From positions 4,030,001-4,094,000 of the forward strand of contig NC_088711.1 in NCBI RefSeq assembly GCF_963576615.1: a DNA stretch of 64,000 nt, in the 5' to 3' direction. Shown here in pieces: positions 39,077 to 54,000 of the stretch. The first letter of the stretch is position 1. Each line of letters opens with the position of its first letter. Below the pieces are notes generated by a model, which saw only the letters and a program-made list of their open reading frames with translations, was not told the DNA's origin and ran no database searches. This DNA comes from Watersipora subatra. Lineage: Eukaryota; Bryozoa; Gymnolaemata; Cheilostomatida; Watersiporidae. The translations under genes were made by a program, and so were the position numbers.

Positions 39077-42000
39077 ATGAGTGAAAGAGAGTCTAGTTCG
39101 TCGGTGATTCACACAGGAGGCTCTATCGGCCGGCTTGGTAACAACCACGCCATGGACAGTTCTCCGGTAGCTACATCTAATGATACATCGCTGTCGAGCA
39201 CGGTGACGCATTGCTCAGCCACCGCTGTACCAGCAGAGTATAGAACCGTTCGCAGCAGCCATTCGCAGCAAACGCCTCAAGGGCCTTACACAGTCCTATC
39301 AATAAACCCTTCTCCATGTGATAGCGACGAGAATTGTCCTCGGAGATTAGCTGATTATCACACAACCACTAACCCTAATAATGCTGAGGGGAGCGATTCA
39401 TATCGTCCATTTCTGTCTAGTCACCATGAATCTAACCAGCCAAGCTGTCTTGATTCACAACATATCACTACACGTAATCCCCCAGCTGATGGAAGTTTTC
39501 TAACGCTGTCTGACCCTCCCACCAGCGATGGCACACTGCCCATCTTGAATATGTCTGCTGGGTTCACCGTTACAGAGCTGCCTAGCGCGCTACCAGCCTC
39601 ATATAGAAGTGAGACAGTACGAGATATGCAAAATCATTTGGCACCTGCCTATAATAACCCTACTGACTGTATGCATCCTTCTATTCTGAATATGGGACAA
39701 ACTTTAGTTTGTGAGCTAAGAGAGCCTGCTCAGCCACGGCGTCGAAGAGGACGACGCGAAAGACGACGTCGTCGTCGCCGGCGCAGACATCGGTCTCGAC
39801 ACCATCGGCGATCTTCGAACCATACTGATGACGATTCATATGTGAAACCTGACTGCTGCAGCGCACTTGCGTGTAGAATCTGTCTCGCCAACTGCATGGA
39901 ATTTAAAAAAGTTCTTGTGTTCTTTGCTTCCTCTGGAATTATCTGTGTTCTCATCGGAATCATCTTGGGAGTACTGAAGTCACCAGGAAATCACTTTTTC
40001 ATTATGTCTCTCAGCTTTGTCGGTAAGTGAAAATGTAGATACATGGTAGTATAGGTGAGTAGTAGTGTAAGTACATGGTAGTATGGGTAAGTAGTAGTGT
40101 ATGTACATGGTAGAATGGGTAAGTGGTAGTGTAGATACATGGTAGTATGGGTAAGTAGTAGTGTAGGTACACAGTAGTATGGGTAAGTAGTAATGTAGGT
40201 ACACGATAGTATGGGTAAGTAGTAGTGTATCTACATGTTAGTATGGGTAAGTAGTAGTGTAGGTGCATGGTAGTATGGGTAAGTAGAAGTGTAAATACAT
40301 GGTAGTATGGGTACGTGGTAGTGTAGGTACATGGTAGTATGGGTAATCATGATAAATACTTCAAGTAATTATGTATAGCATTAAGCAAATGAGTTATATA
40401 TAAAACTTTTTTAAAAACTGAATGAGAAAAACCTAAACTATCATATATGTATATATGAACTCCTAAACTCCTAAACTATCATATATGTATATATGAACTC
40501 ATAAACTCCTAAACTACCATATATGGATATATTAACTCTTAAACTACCATAGTTGTATATATGAACTTCTAAACTACCATATATGTATATATGAACTCCT
40601 AAACTACCATATATGTATATATTAACTCTTAAAATACCATAGTTGTATATACAAACTCATAAACTACCATATATGTATATATGAACTCCTAAACTACCAT
40701 ATTTGTATATATGAACTCCTAAACTACCATATATGTATATATGAACTCTTAAACTACCATATATGTATATATGAACTCCTAAACTACCATATATGTATAT
40801 ATGAACTCCTAAACTACCATATATGTATATATGAACTCCTAAACTACCATATATGTATATATGAACTCCTAAACTACCATATATGTATATATTAACTCTT
40901 AAACTACCATATATGTATATATGAACTCCTAAACTACCATATATGTATATATGAACTCCTAAACTACCATATATGTATATATGAACTCCTAAACTACCAT
41001 ATATGTATATATGAACTCCTAAACTACCATATCTGTATATATGAACTCATGCATAAACTACAATATATGCAAATACTAAATTAATCAAGTATTATTCTCT
41101 AAAGAAGGTTTCGATTATTACTTTACCCTAAAAGCCCGTGAATGGTTTGACAATGCGTGGGTTTGCCATTTGAGAAATGTACAGTGTAACTTACCTCAAT
41201 TTAGAGTAAGTACAGTTTAAATAGACATGATAAGTTTGTCTTGTTTTCAATTTCGAACCGATGTTTTATTTTTACATACAAAACTGGGATGTTTCTGATG
41301 GCATATTTTAAAACTACTTTGTATATTAACATGAATATTTGCTCATATTTGATGCTGAAAGATTGCAAGTCGATGTCTGACTGTACTAACACGCTCATGT
41401 AGTTTCGGTAAAACTGACAAATCGTGTCACGTTGCGGTTGACATGTTCTCTAAAGTCCCTGGCATAAATTCTTATAAGCGATCGCAATCTTGATAATTCT
41501 TGCATCAAAAGTTATTTTTCAAAGCAGATCATGTTTAGTGCAATTGCATTCCTTAAGTCACATCTTTCATGCCCACCATTGAAAAACAAAGAGCTGGGTG
41601 GACGGTTTCTGAAAGAGTCCCTACGCGTCGCAATAGTGGATGAATTCCATATTTACTCTATCGATATGAAGTTTTCTGATCAATAGTGTAAGCAAACGAT
41701 GTGAAAGAACGATGGAGCACTATCAAGTATGTACCAACTAAGCAAGGCTAATTGATTGGCCAAGAGTAGAAAATAATTGCTGGCTAGTAACTAGTAGCCA
41801 GTAGTTCTATTAAATAAAGATTATAACATGGTGATCCGGGTTTCTATCTGCCAATGCTCGGGTGTGAAGACATTACAGCTAACAATTCCATTCTCACTCT
41901 GGATGGCCGCTGAAGACTCTCGAAGCAAAGTGGTGTGATTTTCAGTGCTGTTGCATTTTCAATTACAAGAATCTCTGTTTGCTTCAAGTCATATTACAGG

Positions 42001-45000
42001 GCTTGTGATGGCTGATGTAACATAGGGAATTACACTTGACTACTCGCAATCTATGATCATTATAAAGAGCTCTAGTTTGAACACAACCAGAAACGTTTTT
42101 CGATTTTTGTTAAAGATAAACTTACACAAAACTTTTGTAGATTTTATCAGATGTACAGAAAGCATCGATATTTTTCTATCATTTGCGATTGTTTTTGATG
42201 TATGTGGGGGTCTGATTGACAGGATGTTTTAAGATTAAAATCGATAAAACTTGATCGTGATTAAAATGCTCAGATCAATTGAAAGTGCGATTATGACATA
42301 ATTGTAAAGAGACCAACAGAATGGAGTTGCGTAATTCTTCAACTTGAAAATAATAAACTATATCAACTATCGCAACGACGTCAGCTCGTGACGTCATTTC
42401 GCACTTATTTTTCTTCTCAGTGTGTTAACCGAAATCAAGTTTTGTCTATTTTAATCTAGAAACATCCTGGCAATCAGATTACCCCAAACATCAAAAACAA
42501 TCGCAAATGATAGAAAAATACTGATATTGTCTGATAAAATCTACAAAAATATTTTAGGTTCTTTTTTAATAGTTTAATAATTACATCATTTTAGTTGAAG
42601 ATAACATAACAGTAATTTTATAAAAATGCTAAATAATTTTGTGATTCCCTGAAAAAGTGATTCCAACTTTCAATTATAGTAAACTAAGAAAATGCTAGCC
42701 TTCAGTAATCAAAACACCAACAAACTATCAACGCTCTATCGCGAAAACAATGCAAGAGTTGTTAGTGCAGGTGACCTTGACACATGTCTCATTGCAGCTC
42801 TCGGTGTCCTATTGCTTATAATAGTTCTCATTGGCTGGAGATGCGTCCCAGCATCCCAACAACCCTGTCATCGCCTCTTCAACCTTGGAAATTTCTGCTC
42901 GCAGACGAGAAGGAATCGGAGACGCCGACAAAGACAATCCTGGTTTGGAAGTAAGTTACATCTGTTCATAGTTTTATCAACCTTTTCTCTAGTGTAAAAT
43001 GAATGCAAGGTATTACTTCTTTTATCTGACAGCGTTTGTCAGCAGAGGAACTGTGAGTCTGTTGCAATTTTTAAAAGCATGGCAATTGAAAAGAAGTGAT
43101 AAGATAAGCTAGATGAGGATGGGTTAGGTAAATTAGATGTCAAAACATATCAAGACACACATTGTCTTTCACATTGCATGTTTTATTTACTCAGATTTCA
43201 ACAGAGATACTGTGGTAAAGTCTGATTGATCTAAACAGTAAGTCAAGTCATAAACTTGACATTGATAAGTGATTCCCTAACCGGAGTTAGCTTGTCTTAT
43301 TCAGGTGGTTATCAAAGTGCTCTCTTATGACCGTATATAATGACGAGGAGATCATTGCGGGAGAGGCGTTACTGATAAGTTGGTTACGGAAGCGATCAAA
43401 CTGTGATAAATAGGAGCTTCATTTTCTCAATAAAATAATGGCGGGCAGAGGGAGGATTTATTCTCTCAAACACTTACCAACCCTTGATTTATTGTGATAG
43501 TCGCCCATGCTCTAAATGGGAAGGCTCATGATTGGGTTCACATACTATCGTTTAGGATTTTGTTGTGATAGTCTTCCATGCTCTAAATGGGAGGGTGGAT
43601 GGATGGGTACACATACTAGTGTTTGGTTCACAGGAGTTGTATGTCCATCACAATTACCCATTCTAAAGAAATAACAGGTTTTAGTTAGTAAATGAAAGTC
43701 TGTATATTGAGCATGGGAACTTAGGCTAAGGACTTAAGAAAAAATAGCCTCTACTTTGAATAATTAGGACAGTAGATTTATTTTCATGATGGCATATTAG
43801 CTTCAATTGGTTGCTTAGAACACAAAACATTGCTTGGTTCTAATGGAACTGACCATTGAGGCATCTGGTCCTAATGGAACTAACCAATGAGGCGTTTGAC
43901 TTTAATGTAATTAACCAATGAGGTATGAACAAAATAAATGAAAGGGTTCCAAACAAACACATGAGTCATAACAATAGTGCATCTGCTTTTCTATCGTTGC
44001 CTACTGCTGCAGTAGATTGGGCTTGTACAGCTTACACTCACACCTGTCTACTAGCAACAGAGTGTGTTACCTGGTAACAACTTTATTGTTAAGACACACT
44101 GTGCTTCCATTGTGCGGATGCTGCAGATTTGGAGTTGTGCACACATTGCGTTACTAGGTGATTAGCGTTTCACTGGTCATTCGCATGCTGCGGATTAACG
44201 CGGGTGCTTTGTTAACAGAGATGAGGATTTTACGCCAAAGGTCAAGCGGTGCATTTGGAACTGCTCAAATCGAAATAAGAATGATTGAAGCGGGAAAAAT
44301 GTTTAAATTGGAGTAGCTTGCGTGACATTTTCTTGCGCATTATTCACAAGTGCCATTTCCGTCTTTTGCAAGCATGAAACATTCGGCAAAAAATTGCAAG
44401 TAACAAATCTCGCTTGACTTGCAAATTTTTGCCATTTCTATGTTATGGATACCGTGATCCTCCAGATCAACCATGTCATGGAAACAGTGAATGTTTATAG
44501 TCCAAAGGAGTGAATTCCCAGATGACTTAGAGTCTTAGACCAACTGTTATAAGATGAGTCGTTAGCCTCTGCTACAATGAAAGAAACATCTCAATTTATT
44601 GACTTATTATGTAGGCTTTTTTGCAGCCAGTCGATGATATCTGCCTGAATCACCTATTTCTTCTAGAGCCTACTTATAGCATATCATTAGCCCTAAATAA
44701 TGTGCTACTCACAAAGTCTGGCTATGACTTCTGATAGTAGGTTGCTGTGACAGTGGTAGGTTATGTAGGTGTTTAATTTTAAAATTTTCATGGTAGAAAA
44801 TACAATAACGTGCACTTAAATTTAGCTAAGAGTCCAGTTGTAACCAAAGTCGGTAGTAGTCAAGTAGTTTTACGCCTATCATTATAGACTTATCAGTTAT
44901 AATCCAGTTTGTGCATGAAAAGCAGAGTTCACCTTATTCTTAGTACTACCTTATTCAGTGTAGCGTGATTCAGAAATACAGGAGTAGAATAATTTCAAAA

Positions 45001-48000
45001 CAAGCCCTCTCTCCATGAGCATTTGATCTATTATTTGATCTACCATTTGATCTACCATTTGATCTACCATTTAATCTACCATTTAATCTACCATTTCCTC
45101 CCTTGATGGCTTTTGAGCGATTGAAGAATGAAGTGGTAGATGTGTAACCTGCGGTATCCTGTGCAGTACCCTGTACCCTCAGCTGTGTAGCTCTGCATAT
45201 ACCTAGTACACGCTGTAAAGAGTGGATGCTTTTGACCAACACAAAGTCAGCAGGTGTTGGTTTGACATCCAGATCTTAACCGGTCAAACAAACTGCTCAT
45301 TGTGATATTTGAATAGTTCCCTGTCTCTGTTTGGCTGTTCGATCACCCCTAATCTTCAGTTTTAAAGTAATTTGAGGAATATAGAGATATCCCAGGATGT
45401 TCTTATGTTCCTTATTCATCCACTACTTGACATGAGCAGCAAGTGTCCGAGTGTATTCATTCACTACTTGACATGAGCAGCAAGTGTCCGAGTGTATTCA
45501 TTCACTACTTGACATGAGCAGCAAGTGTCCGAGTGTATTTGACTGCCGCAGCTGCTCAGCCCACTATTCTTCCCATAGTTACATGATGGTAAAAGTACCT
45601 ATCTCTTCTCTTTTCTAATATTTTTATTGTCTATATATATAAATATCAGGGTTTGATTGTCTGTTTGTCTTCCATGTGTCTAGTTATAATGATGAAGTTC
45701 TAGGAACGAAAAATCTGCTTTGCACTAGAATTGAACTCAGACCCTCCAATCCTGCAGACAGGTTTACCATCTGTTACACTACGCATCCAACTAATATAAC
45801 TACTATACTAATCTACTACACTACACGTCCAACTGGCATACTATAGAATAACTGTGCGCATCATATTTATTACACCCATCAATTTTTATTCCCGATTGGT
45901 TAAAATAGCACACTTCATCTAGCACACTTGGAGATCATGATTGCGTGAGAGATCATGGTCCAATCTTTTATTTAATGCTGGCTCCAGAGAGACAGCACGA
46001 CTCTTGCAATAGTTACTATAATATAGTTAATATAATAGTTACTATAATATAGTTAATATAATAGTTACTATAATATAGTTAATATAATAGTTACTATAAT
46101 ATAGTTAATATAATAGTTACTATAATATAGTTAATATAATAGTTACTATAATATAGTTAATATAATAGTTACTATAATATAGTTAATATAATAGTTACTA
46201 TAATATAGTTAATATAATATATAGTGGTTATAGTTATCTAGCTTAAGTTGATCAAATTCATTGGGTAAAGAAACCTAGCCAATTGAAAATAAATGTTTTT
46301 TATGCAAAAACCTTTATTATTATTATGCAATGCCGGGCATTCACCTAATTAGTCTATAAAATTCGATATTAGACAACCAATCACCCCCCCCCCCCTCTCC
46401 CACACTGTCCGTTTCCTGCATCACCTAGCCGACATTTCCATTTACCCGTCCCAAAGACGAAACCTTTTTTACTGATTACTCTATACATAATCTATTTTTT
46501 ACCGTTTTTATATAATACATTTGCATTAATTATTTAGGAATTGTAGGCTTTTGGGCTGCTGAACAAATCAAAGGAATTACAGTACATTCTTACAATAATA
46601 TTTGCTCCGTGTGGCGTGGTATGTAGTAGATCATGATATGAATAAAAGTTGTACATAAGGAGTTAACTATACAGTGCCCCCTTAAGTTACGATTACCCTG
46701 TTATACGATTTGTTTGCCCTACGATGTAGAGCATGATGATTATTCACCCCCTCCATACCAAATATTTTTCGCCATATGATATCAACAAAGATTTCTCTCG
46801 AAATTCAAATTTGGCATTCGGTGTGCTGATTACGTTGGAATAACAAATATGCTGATAGCTATTTGCCGAAATCCCTCTAAAAACGAATGAAAAGATACGA
46901 TGCTCGATCGTATTATTAGCGATTGCAGCGATGAAAAAGTTGAAGTTCATAAAATAGTTGAAAATACAAACTAAAACTCAGCTTTGAGTCTGTGTGTATT
47001 TAGTAAGCTAAATTCATTTGGGTTAAATTCAATGTTTATGTTATGCATCTGTCTCAAAGGTAAGACCTCCCTACAATACATACTGCACAGAGTACATTGT
47101 AACGTTACATTTTATTGCAGGTCCTAACTAGGTTTGCACAATAGCTCGATAGTCGTTAGTTGTCTTTCTCGATATGAATACGTTGCCTATTTTTAGCCTC
47201 TCGAAACATCCGAAACAAATGTATCGTTATCGAATAATAAAAAATAATATAACTCAATAGTTATCACCCTCGGATAGCTCGAACACATGATTAACTCGAA
47301 CGGATTTGTTTGGTTCGTTTCCATGCAATGATAAATTGCTTTAGATAACTCGACCTCAACTTGGTTAACTCGAACAGTTTTTTGCCCAACGGCTGCTACG
47401 ACCATTGTTATCGCTTTAGAATATCACTTTATTCCAAGCCATAGAGACAAACCTCGACTTTTAGTAGTTCTTAGACGCCGTTATTACCATCATCGGTAAA
47501 ATTTTTTTTTTAACGACTTTTCTAAAGGTTTGCAAAAATCAAATTTTGCCAATCATCCGCTTAGGGATGGCCCTCCGAAAGCTAAGAAAAGTTAGCTAAC
47601 CTTGGAATGAACTTAAAGAAAAATCGGCAAAATTGATCTTGGTTAAAACAATGATATACAGCCCCCTGTATATCATTCCTGGGGCTGTATATCATTGGTT
47701 AAAACGCTCAAAAAAGATGTCTTTTCTTCTGAGCATTTCAACAGCGATCAAGTTTGGCTAATTTTAATCTGAAAATGTCCTGGCAATCACGTCACTTCAA
47801 ACAACAAACCAATCTCAAGTTATAGAAAAGTCTATATACATGTACTTTCTGATGAAATTTTTTTTTAACTTCACACTAGAAGCCTTTTAATTTGCAATAA
47901 GCTATCTATGCGTTTGATATAGCTTATATATAGCTTGTATATGTACATTTATCTACTAATAAATGCATGGACTTGTGACAGTGCTCTGATAACTTGAACG

Positions 48001-51000
48001 CTCTGATAACTCGAACACCTTTTCCTATTCCTTCCCACAATCCTCGATCTTTTCAGGCACGATAATTCGATAGTTTTACCAGCTGCCAAGTCACTCGATA
48101 ACTATCGATGAACTCTGTCTGCTCATTGATAATTCGATACTGTCGCTATCGGTGGGACAACTCCAACGATAGTCGATAACACCTTTTCAAACAACAACTG
48201 CCATCCCTAGTCATAACCACTAAATATACTAAAGTTATTGTAGGTAACTATAGTTATTAAGGTTAACATACATATTGTTTTGTTACCAAGGTTTAGTATG
48301 TAGAATACGTACATGTATATAAAATTTTGATGATTTTTATCAAGAGGTGTTTGTATTAGATAATTACTATGGGTTTCTATACCCCTCTATAAGAAATTTT
48401 TGTTTTGCGATGCAAACGTTAGAACGAATTAAAATCATACTGGATCATACTCTGTATGGGTTCACAGCATTTGTTTATTGAAAAGAATTGTGAGCTTTTT
48501 ACAACTTTTTTGATAATTTAATTTTTCAATCTATTTTTACATTTTTTTTAAAATAGAACTCTTTCATTCGGCTGTGTTTTGGGTGTCATGTTAAAACATA
48601 TTAAAAATCTCTTAGCCGATCACAACAAACCGAAAGGCATGAATAACGAACACTCCTGGTTATACCTACGAATACGGCAGCATTGAAAGCTGCTCGCCGC
48701 ATTCAAAGATGTTCGTGTCAACCCTTGAATCAATGTCTAAGGATTGTATAACATATTTGATTGATATTTCTCAAGTATGTTTGTCCAGTTTGCTCCATCT
48801 ATAGCATCTGTTGATAAACACAGCAAGCTGAGAGGCGCGTATGATACTAGTTGTATGTTAGAGATGACTGGTAGCTGATGTAGTCGACAAATTACTATCA
48901 CTTTAATATTTAATATTTTGAGCTGATGACCTAGATTCTCTCGTTAAACAGCTTCATAGAATCTTGCCCAGTCGCTGGCAGCTTGTCTGGTATGTTTCTG
49001 AGCAAACACTCGCTGTTTTTACTTTTTTTGCACAGAAGGACAGGTATTTTTTGCTGAAGCAACAATTGAAGCCAGAGTTCTTTACAAAAAATGCTGTTTC
49101 ATAGCAAAAAAATTTGTTATCGCTGTCAGTATTCTTTCTAGTTATTTGCTAAGAACAAAAGGATAAGCTTCTAGGAAAAGATTGAGCAATCTGAGCTATT
49201 CTCAAGGGCTCTAGTCAGAAGGTGATTAGGTTTGCAACTACTGGCTGTAAGGCACGTACGCTGCCATAAAAGGCTGACGTTATCACCTATAAAGTGGCTT
49301 CTACTGCCTCAACACTACTTATCCAAGCTCAGCGATGAGGGAACATTTGAGTGCACCCTCTTTTATAATATTTGTTTACATTGCCTTTATGATTGTTAGC
49401 AACCCTTAATAAAGCATCAGCCTGCTCTAACAAGGGTGTCCTTATCTTGTTTATAAAAGGATGTGCTGCTGGCAGAAAATTTAATAAAAGTGACAAAACT
49501 CCTAAAGTATGTAGATCGGCTACTTCTGAAAAGATTTTTACATACAGGAGACGCTCTTACAACGTAAATAATTTGTTCCAGGAATGTTTACGTTATAGGG
49601 ATTTTATGTTATTCAAATAGTAAAATACATGAAATTTCCTAATCTGTTCTGAGATCTTTCCAAACTCACCCCTTTGGCCATACAATTTACAAAAAGGAAA
49701 AACTAGACTTAACTTTTTAATTTGTGTTTTGTACCGTAACTGCAGTATTATTGGTTTGCATCGACGACTTATCTCCTTTTTCTGATCAACTTCATTGGTT
49801 TTATAGACCATGATTGCAGTAATGTTGCAATAAGTTGATGGGAAGCACACATCTTCGACGTTCATCTACAATGATTTGCTTATTTTTTCTAAACAACAGA
49901 TTATTCTGCAAAGTAAAACTAGCAACAAATATTTTATGTCTACCATAAAGCAAAGCAAAAAATATTTTTTTCCCATAAAAAGCGGTACTACCTGTTCATC
50001 ATCCGTCTATCTGTATCCAGAGGTCAAGGTTAGAATAAAAGATAACTTTTGACGATACTCCACTCCAACTCATTACATTCAGAATGGTAAAAAGACGCTG
50101 TAACACCTGCACTAATTGATCACTTTCAAGTGGTTATGAACAGTTGCGCAGCTCCTTATTCTCTGTTTTATCAACACATCTGACATCTATTGCGACGAAC
50201 TAGAACGTCACGGAAGTTGTATAGATAAAAGATATAATGTTATATGCACATCGTTTTGTTTTTCGTTGTTCAAGTGTGGCAAGATAAGTTACCATTCAAG
50301 TCGAATTTTAAAACTTGTCTGACTTGGCACTTTATGTTATATGAAATGTGTTACGCTGTATGAAGCCTAAACTTCACATAAATTCTTTAAATTATCTGAA
50401 ATTTATGTTCTAGGAAGTATACATTAAAGGAGTGTTTACTGTGTTGTTATGACAGTAATTGTCAGTTGTCATAATTTAACATTTGTTGACATTTGCTTAT
50501 GACCTCGCCAATTCTGGAGTATTAGCAGGTGTTAGCAGGTGCGTCATCTGTAAAGTAAATTTTACTCTTATCATAGTGTTACATGCTACGATGATAGTGT
50601 ACAATAGAAACCTCTGGAAGCGCTCAATAAGCGCTCTGGAGGAAGTGTTAAAGATAGCTCAGTACTGTTTATTGAATTACAACATTTCTTTATATGGAAA
50701 TGTGAAAGTCTTGGAATGGTAAAGGGGGGATAAATTATCAAAGATAAGCACAATTCATTAGCTATATACTACTGCCATTAATTAAAGACGAATCTACCCA
50801 AAATTTAGTAGATTCTATCGGTATTGGTAGTTTTCTATCATTTACGATTGTTTCTGAGGTGATCTGACTGTCAAGACACTTCAAGATTGAAATCAACAGA
50901 ACTTGATTGCGGGTAAAGTTCTCCGAAAAAACATTTGGCTATTGTGTTTAAGTGGCAGCATTCCGTGTCTCTATTCTGTCGGTCTCTTTACAACTATAGA

Positions 51001-54000
51001 CATCATAATCGCACTTTCAATTGATCTCAGCAGTTTGAAAATAATCGCAAATGATAAAAAAGCGATACTTTCAGTTAAAATCTACTAAATTTTTGTGCAA
51101 GCTCATCTGTAAAGCTAGAAAAATGTGTCTGACATTTTTGGTACCATTGACAAAAATGAATAAAATATTAATAATATTCAGCAAGAATTCATAAAAACTA
51201 GTGAAATAGGAAGTCTGAATTTGACAACAACACAGAGTTGTCTCTCTCTCTCTGACCTAGAGCAAGCTTGTGTATTTATTAACTGAGTAAAATGCCAGTT
51301 TAGCTTTTAAAGCCATGGCAGTCTCTCTTCAACAATATTGAGTCCCAGGAGACTGAGCGCAGAACATAAACCAACCTTGTTCTTCTACATTAGACCATTA
51401 GACTGGAGAGCTTTTCGTCTGCATGCTTTCTCAGCCCAAATTGAGATATCAGGCTCACCTCAACATACAATGTAATTCAGGATTCATTGCCTTTCCTGTT
51501 TATTCCAGTTAGCAAGTTGCAATTTTCAATAGTAAACTGAACTCTTCAGTCTTTAAACAAGGTCTTGATGAATCAATCGGTAGTCTGCTAATTGAGGCGT
51601 TTGGTCCTGAATTTCATTACAGTTTTTTTAACTTTCCCACTCAAAAAAAAGATTATTAGTGTGTAGTTTTTACTGCAATGACTTTTTCATATTTTTATTA
51701 ATACCAAAACAATTATAGATTTCTTTCTTTCAGTCTGCCATTTAAGCAGACATGTTCAAGTTAAGCCAGTTGGGCATTTTTAGCGCTTCCTGCATAATAC
51801 TTCATATAGACCAAAAAATATATAGGCCCTATATATACTTTGTATAGCTAAAAAATAGCTATATTCTTAACTATATTTTATATAGATAAAATTGAAAACA
51901 TGTATGCCGTTATACTTCTTTTACAGTTAAAAATAAGAGATCCTCCATTGCTATTTTTTGAATATTCAAACAAGTTTGATGAAAACAAAACAATGTCATG
52001 AAACTTGACTGACTTTTGCAATAAAAATTGAATCTCGCTTACGACGATAAACTGCAGCATCTTATAGAAGTAACTTTCTTAGCTCTGGTTTCTGTAACAA
52101 CATATCTATAGACCATAACTATATTGTAAGTAAAATTGTCATAACAAATATTAGGCTACCTTGAACATAGTTTTGCAAAAATACTCGAACAAAAAAAATG
52201 CTCAGTACCGATGTGTTACCCAGAGCATTAAAAGCTTGGTTAGCCAATTAGACCGTCAGCTACATATTTACATGCATCTATCTATATACTTATTTATGTA
52301 TTTATAAGTAAAAAGTATAATGAAAATACTTTGCACTTGTTGTTAACCTTAACTAGTGTCATCGCAAGAATGATGATCGAGTATAAATTGTTTCATGAGG
52401 AGACTACTCCTGAAATAGAGGTGTCCTAATTAATCCTAAAAATGCATAGAATTTCCACTTCCACATCTTTTGTAAAGTCATTTTGTGTTTCTTAAAACTG
52501 ATAAAGTGGTACCACAAGCAAACTGAATACCACCAGATTACACTGACAATTATCTTTTGATTCCTTTCAAATCAATCAATATCTGCTAATATCAATTGTA
52601 CAATTGTCTGAACTAGTGCACATTCATTAAAAGAAAAATAATTATCATTATTTATCGCTGGCGAAATTGTCAATTGTGAAAAGTTTTTTGACTGGTTGTT
52701 AAAAATGTCAGTGATCATTTAGTTGCTCAAACGTTAGGATAATTTGATGTTATGTAGCCCATCCACAGTTACTGTGAGTAGGTGGAATAGTAACTGAGGT
52801 TTATAGACTCCCAGCCAGTATCACGCTTCTGGGCATGCAACTCCTTACACCTATTACACCAACTAACAGTATTGTCATTTTAGATGAGTTATCTGAATTG
52901 AAACGCTGTTGGTCATCAATTATTAATTCTTCTTAAATTATGTTACAGCAGTTATGCTGTCGTCTTGACTTTATTATTGACTGATCTGGTCTTTGAGCGA
53001 CTTAGCAATGAGGCTCTGTGTTATGCTTTCATTATATCCGTGCTGACAGCATGATTGGAGCATCGATGGATTACTATGGATTATTACATGGGTAAAGTTC
53101 TGGTAAGTTAGTTAGGCATACTGGTAAGTTAAATTGTAAGTTAGTCATATTGGTAAGTTGAACGGTACATTAGTTAGGCATACTGCTACAGTAAGTTAAA
53201 CGGTAAGTTAGCTAGGCATACTGGCAAGTTAAACTGTAAGTTAGCTAGTCGTACTGGTAAGTTAAACTATAAGTTAGCTAGTCGTACTGGTAAGTTAAAC
53301 TGTAAGTTAGCTAGGCATACTGGCAAGTTAAACTGTAAGTTAGCTAGTCGTACTGGCAAGTTAAACTGTAAGTTAGCTAGGCATACTGGCAAGTTAAACT
53401 GTAAGTTAGCTAGGCATACTGGCAAGTTAAACTGTAAGTTAGCTAGTCGTACTGGCAAGTTAAACTGTAAGTTAGCTAGGCATACTGGCAAGTTAAACTA
53501 TAAGTTAGCTAGGCATACTGGCAAGTTAAACTGTAAGTTAGCTAGGCATACTGGCAAGTTAAACTGTAAGTTAGTTAGGCATACTGGTAAGTTAAACTGT
53601 AAGTTAGCTAGGCATACTGGCAAGTTAAACTGTAAGTTAGCTAGGCATACTGGCAAGTTAAACTGTAAGTTAGCTAGTCGTACTGGCAAGTTAAACTTTA
53701 AGTTAGCTAAGCATACTGGCAAGTTAAACTGTAAGTTAGCTAGGCATACTGGCAAGTTAAACTTTAAGTTAGCTAAGCATACTGGCAAGTTAAGCTGTAA
53801 GTTAGCTAGTCGTACTGGTAAGTTAAACTGTAAGTTAGCTAGGCATACTGGCAAGTTAGACAACCGAATCAGTAATGTTAATGTATACTCAATTCTGGAT
53901 GGTGGAATCATTACTTCTGAAGATGTCAAGGAGAGAAGGCTGTGCTGGCTTGTCATGTAACCCATAATTGTAAAAGTGTGAGACTGTTACCTAACGAGAA

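Noticed and set aside
53267..53965. Minus-strand ORFs with repeated LPVCLANLQFN
   Set aside because: By-product of the 33-bp minisatellite and antisense to the host gene's intron.
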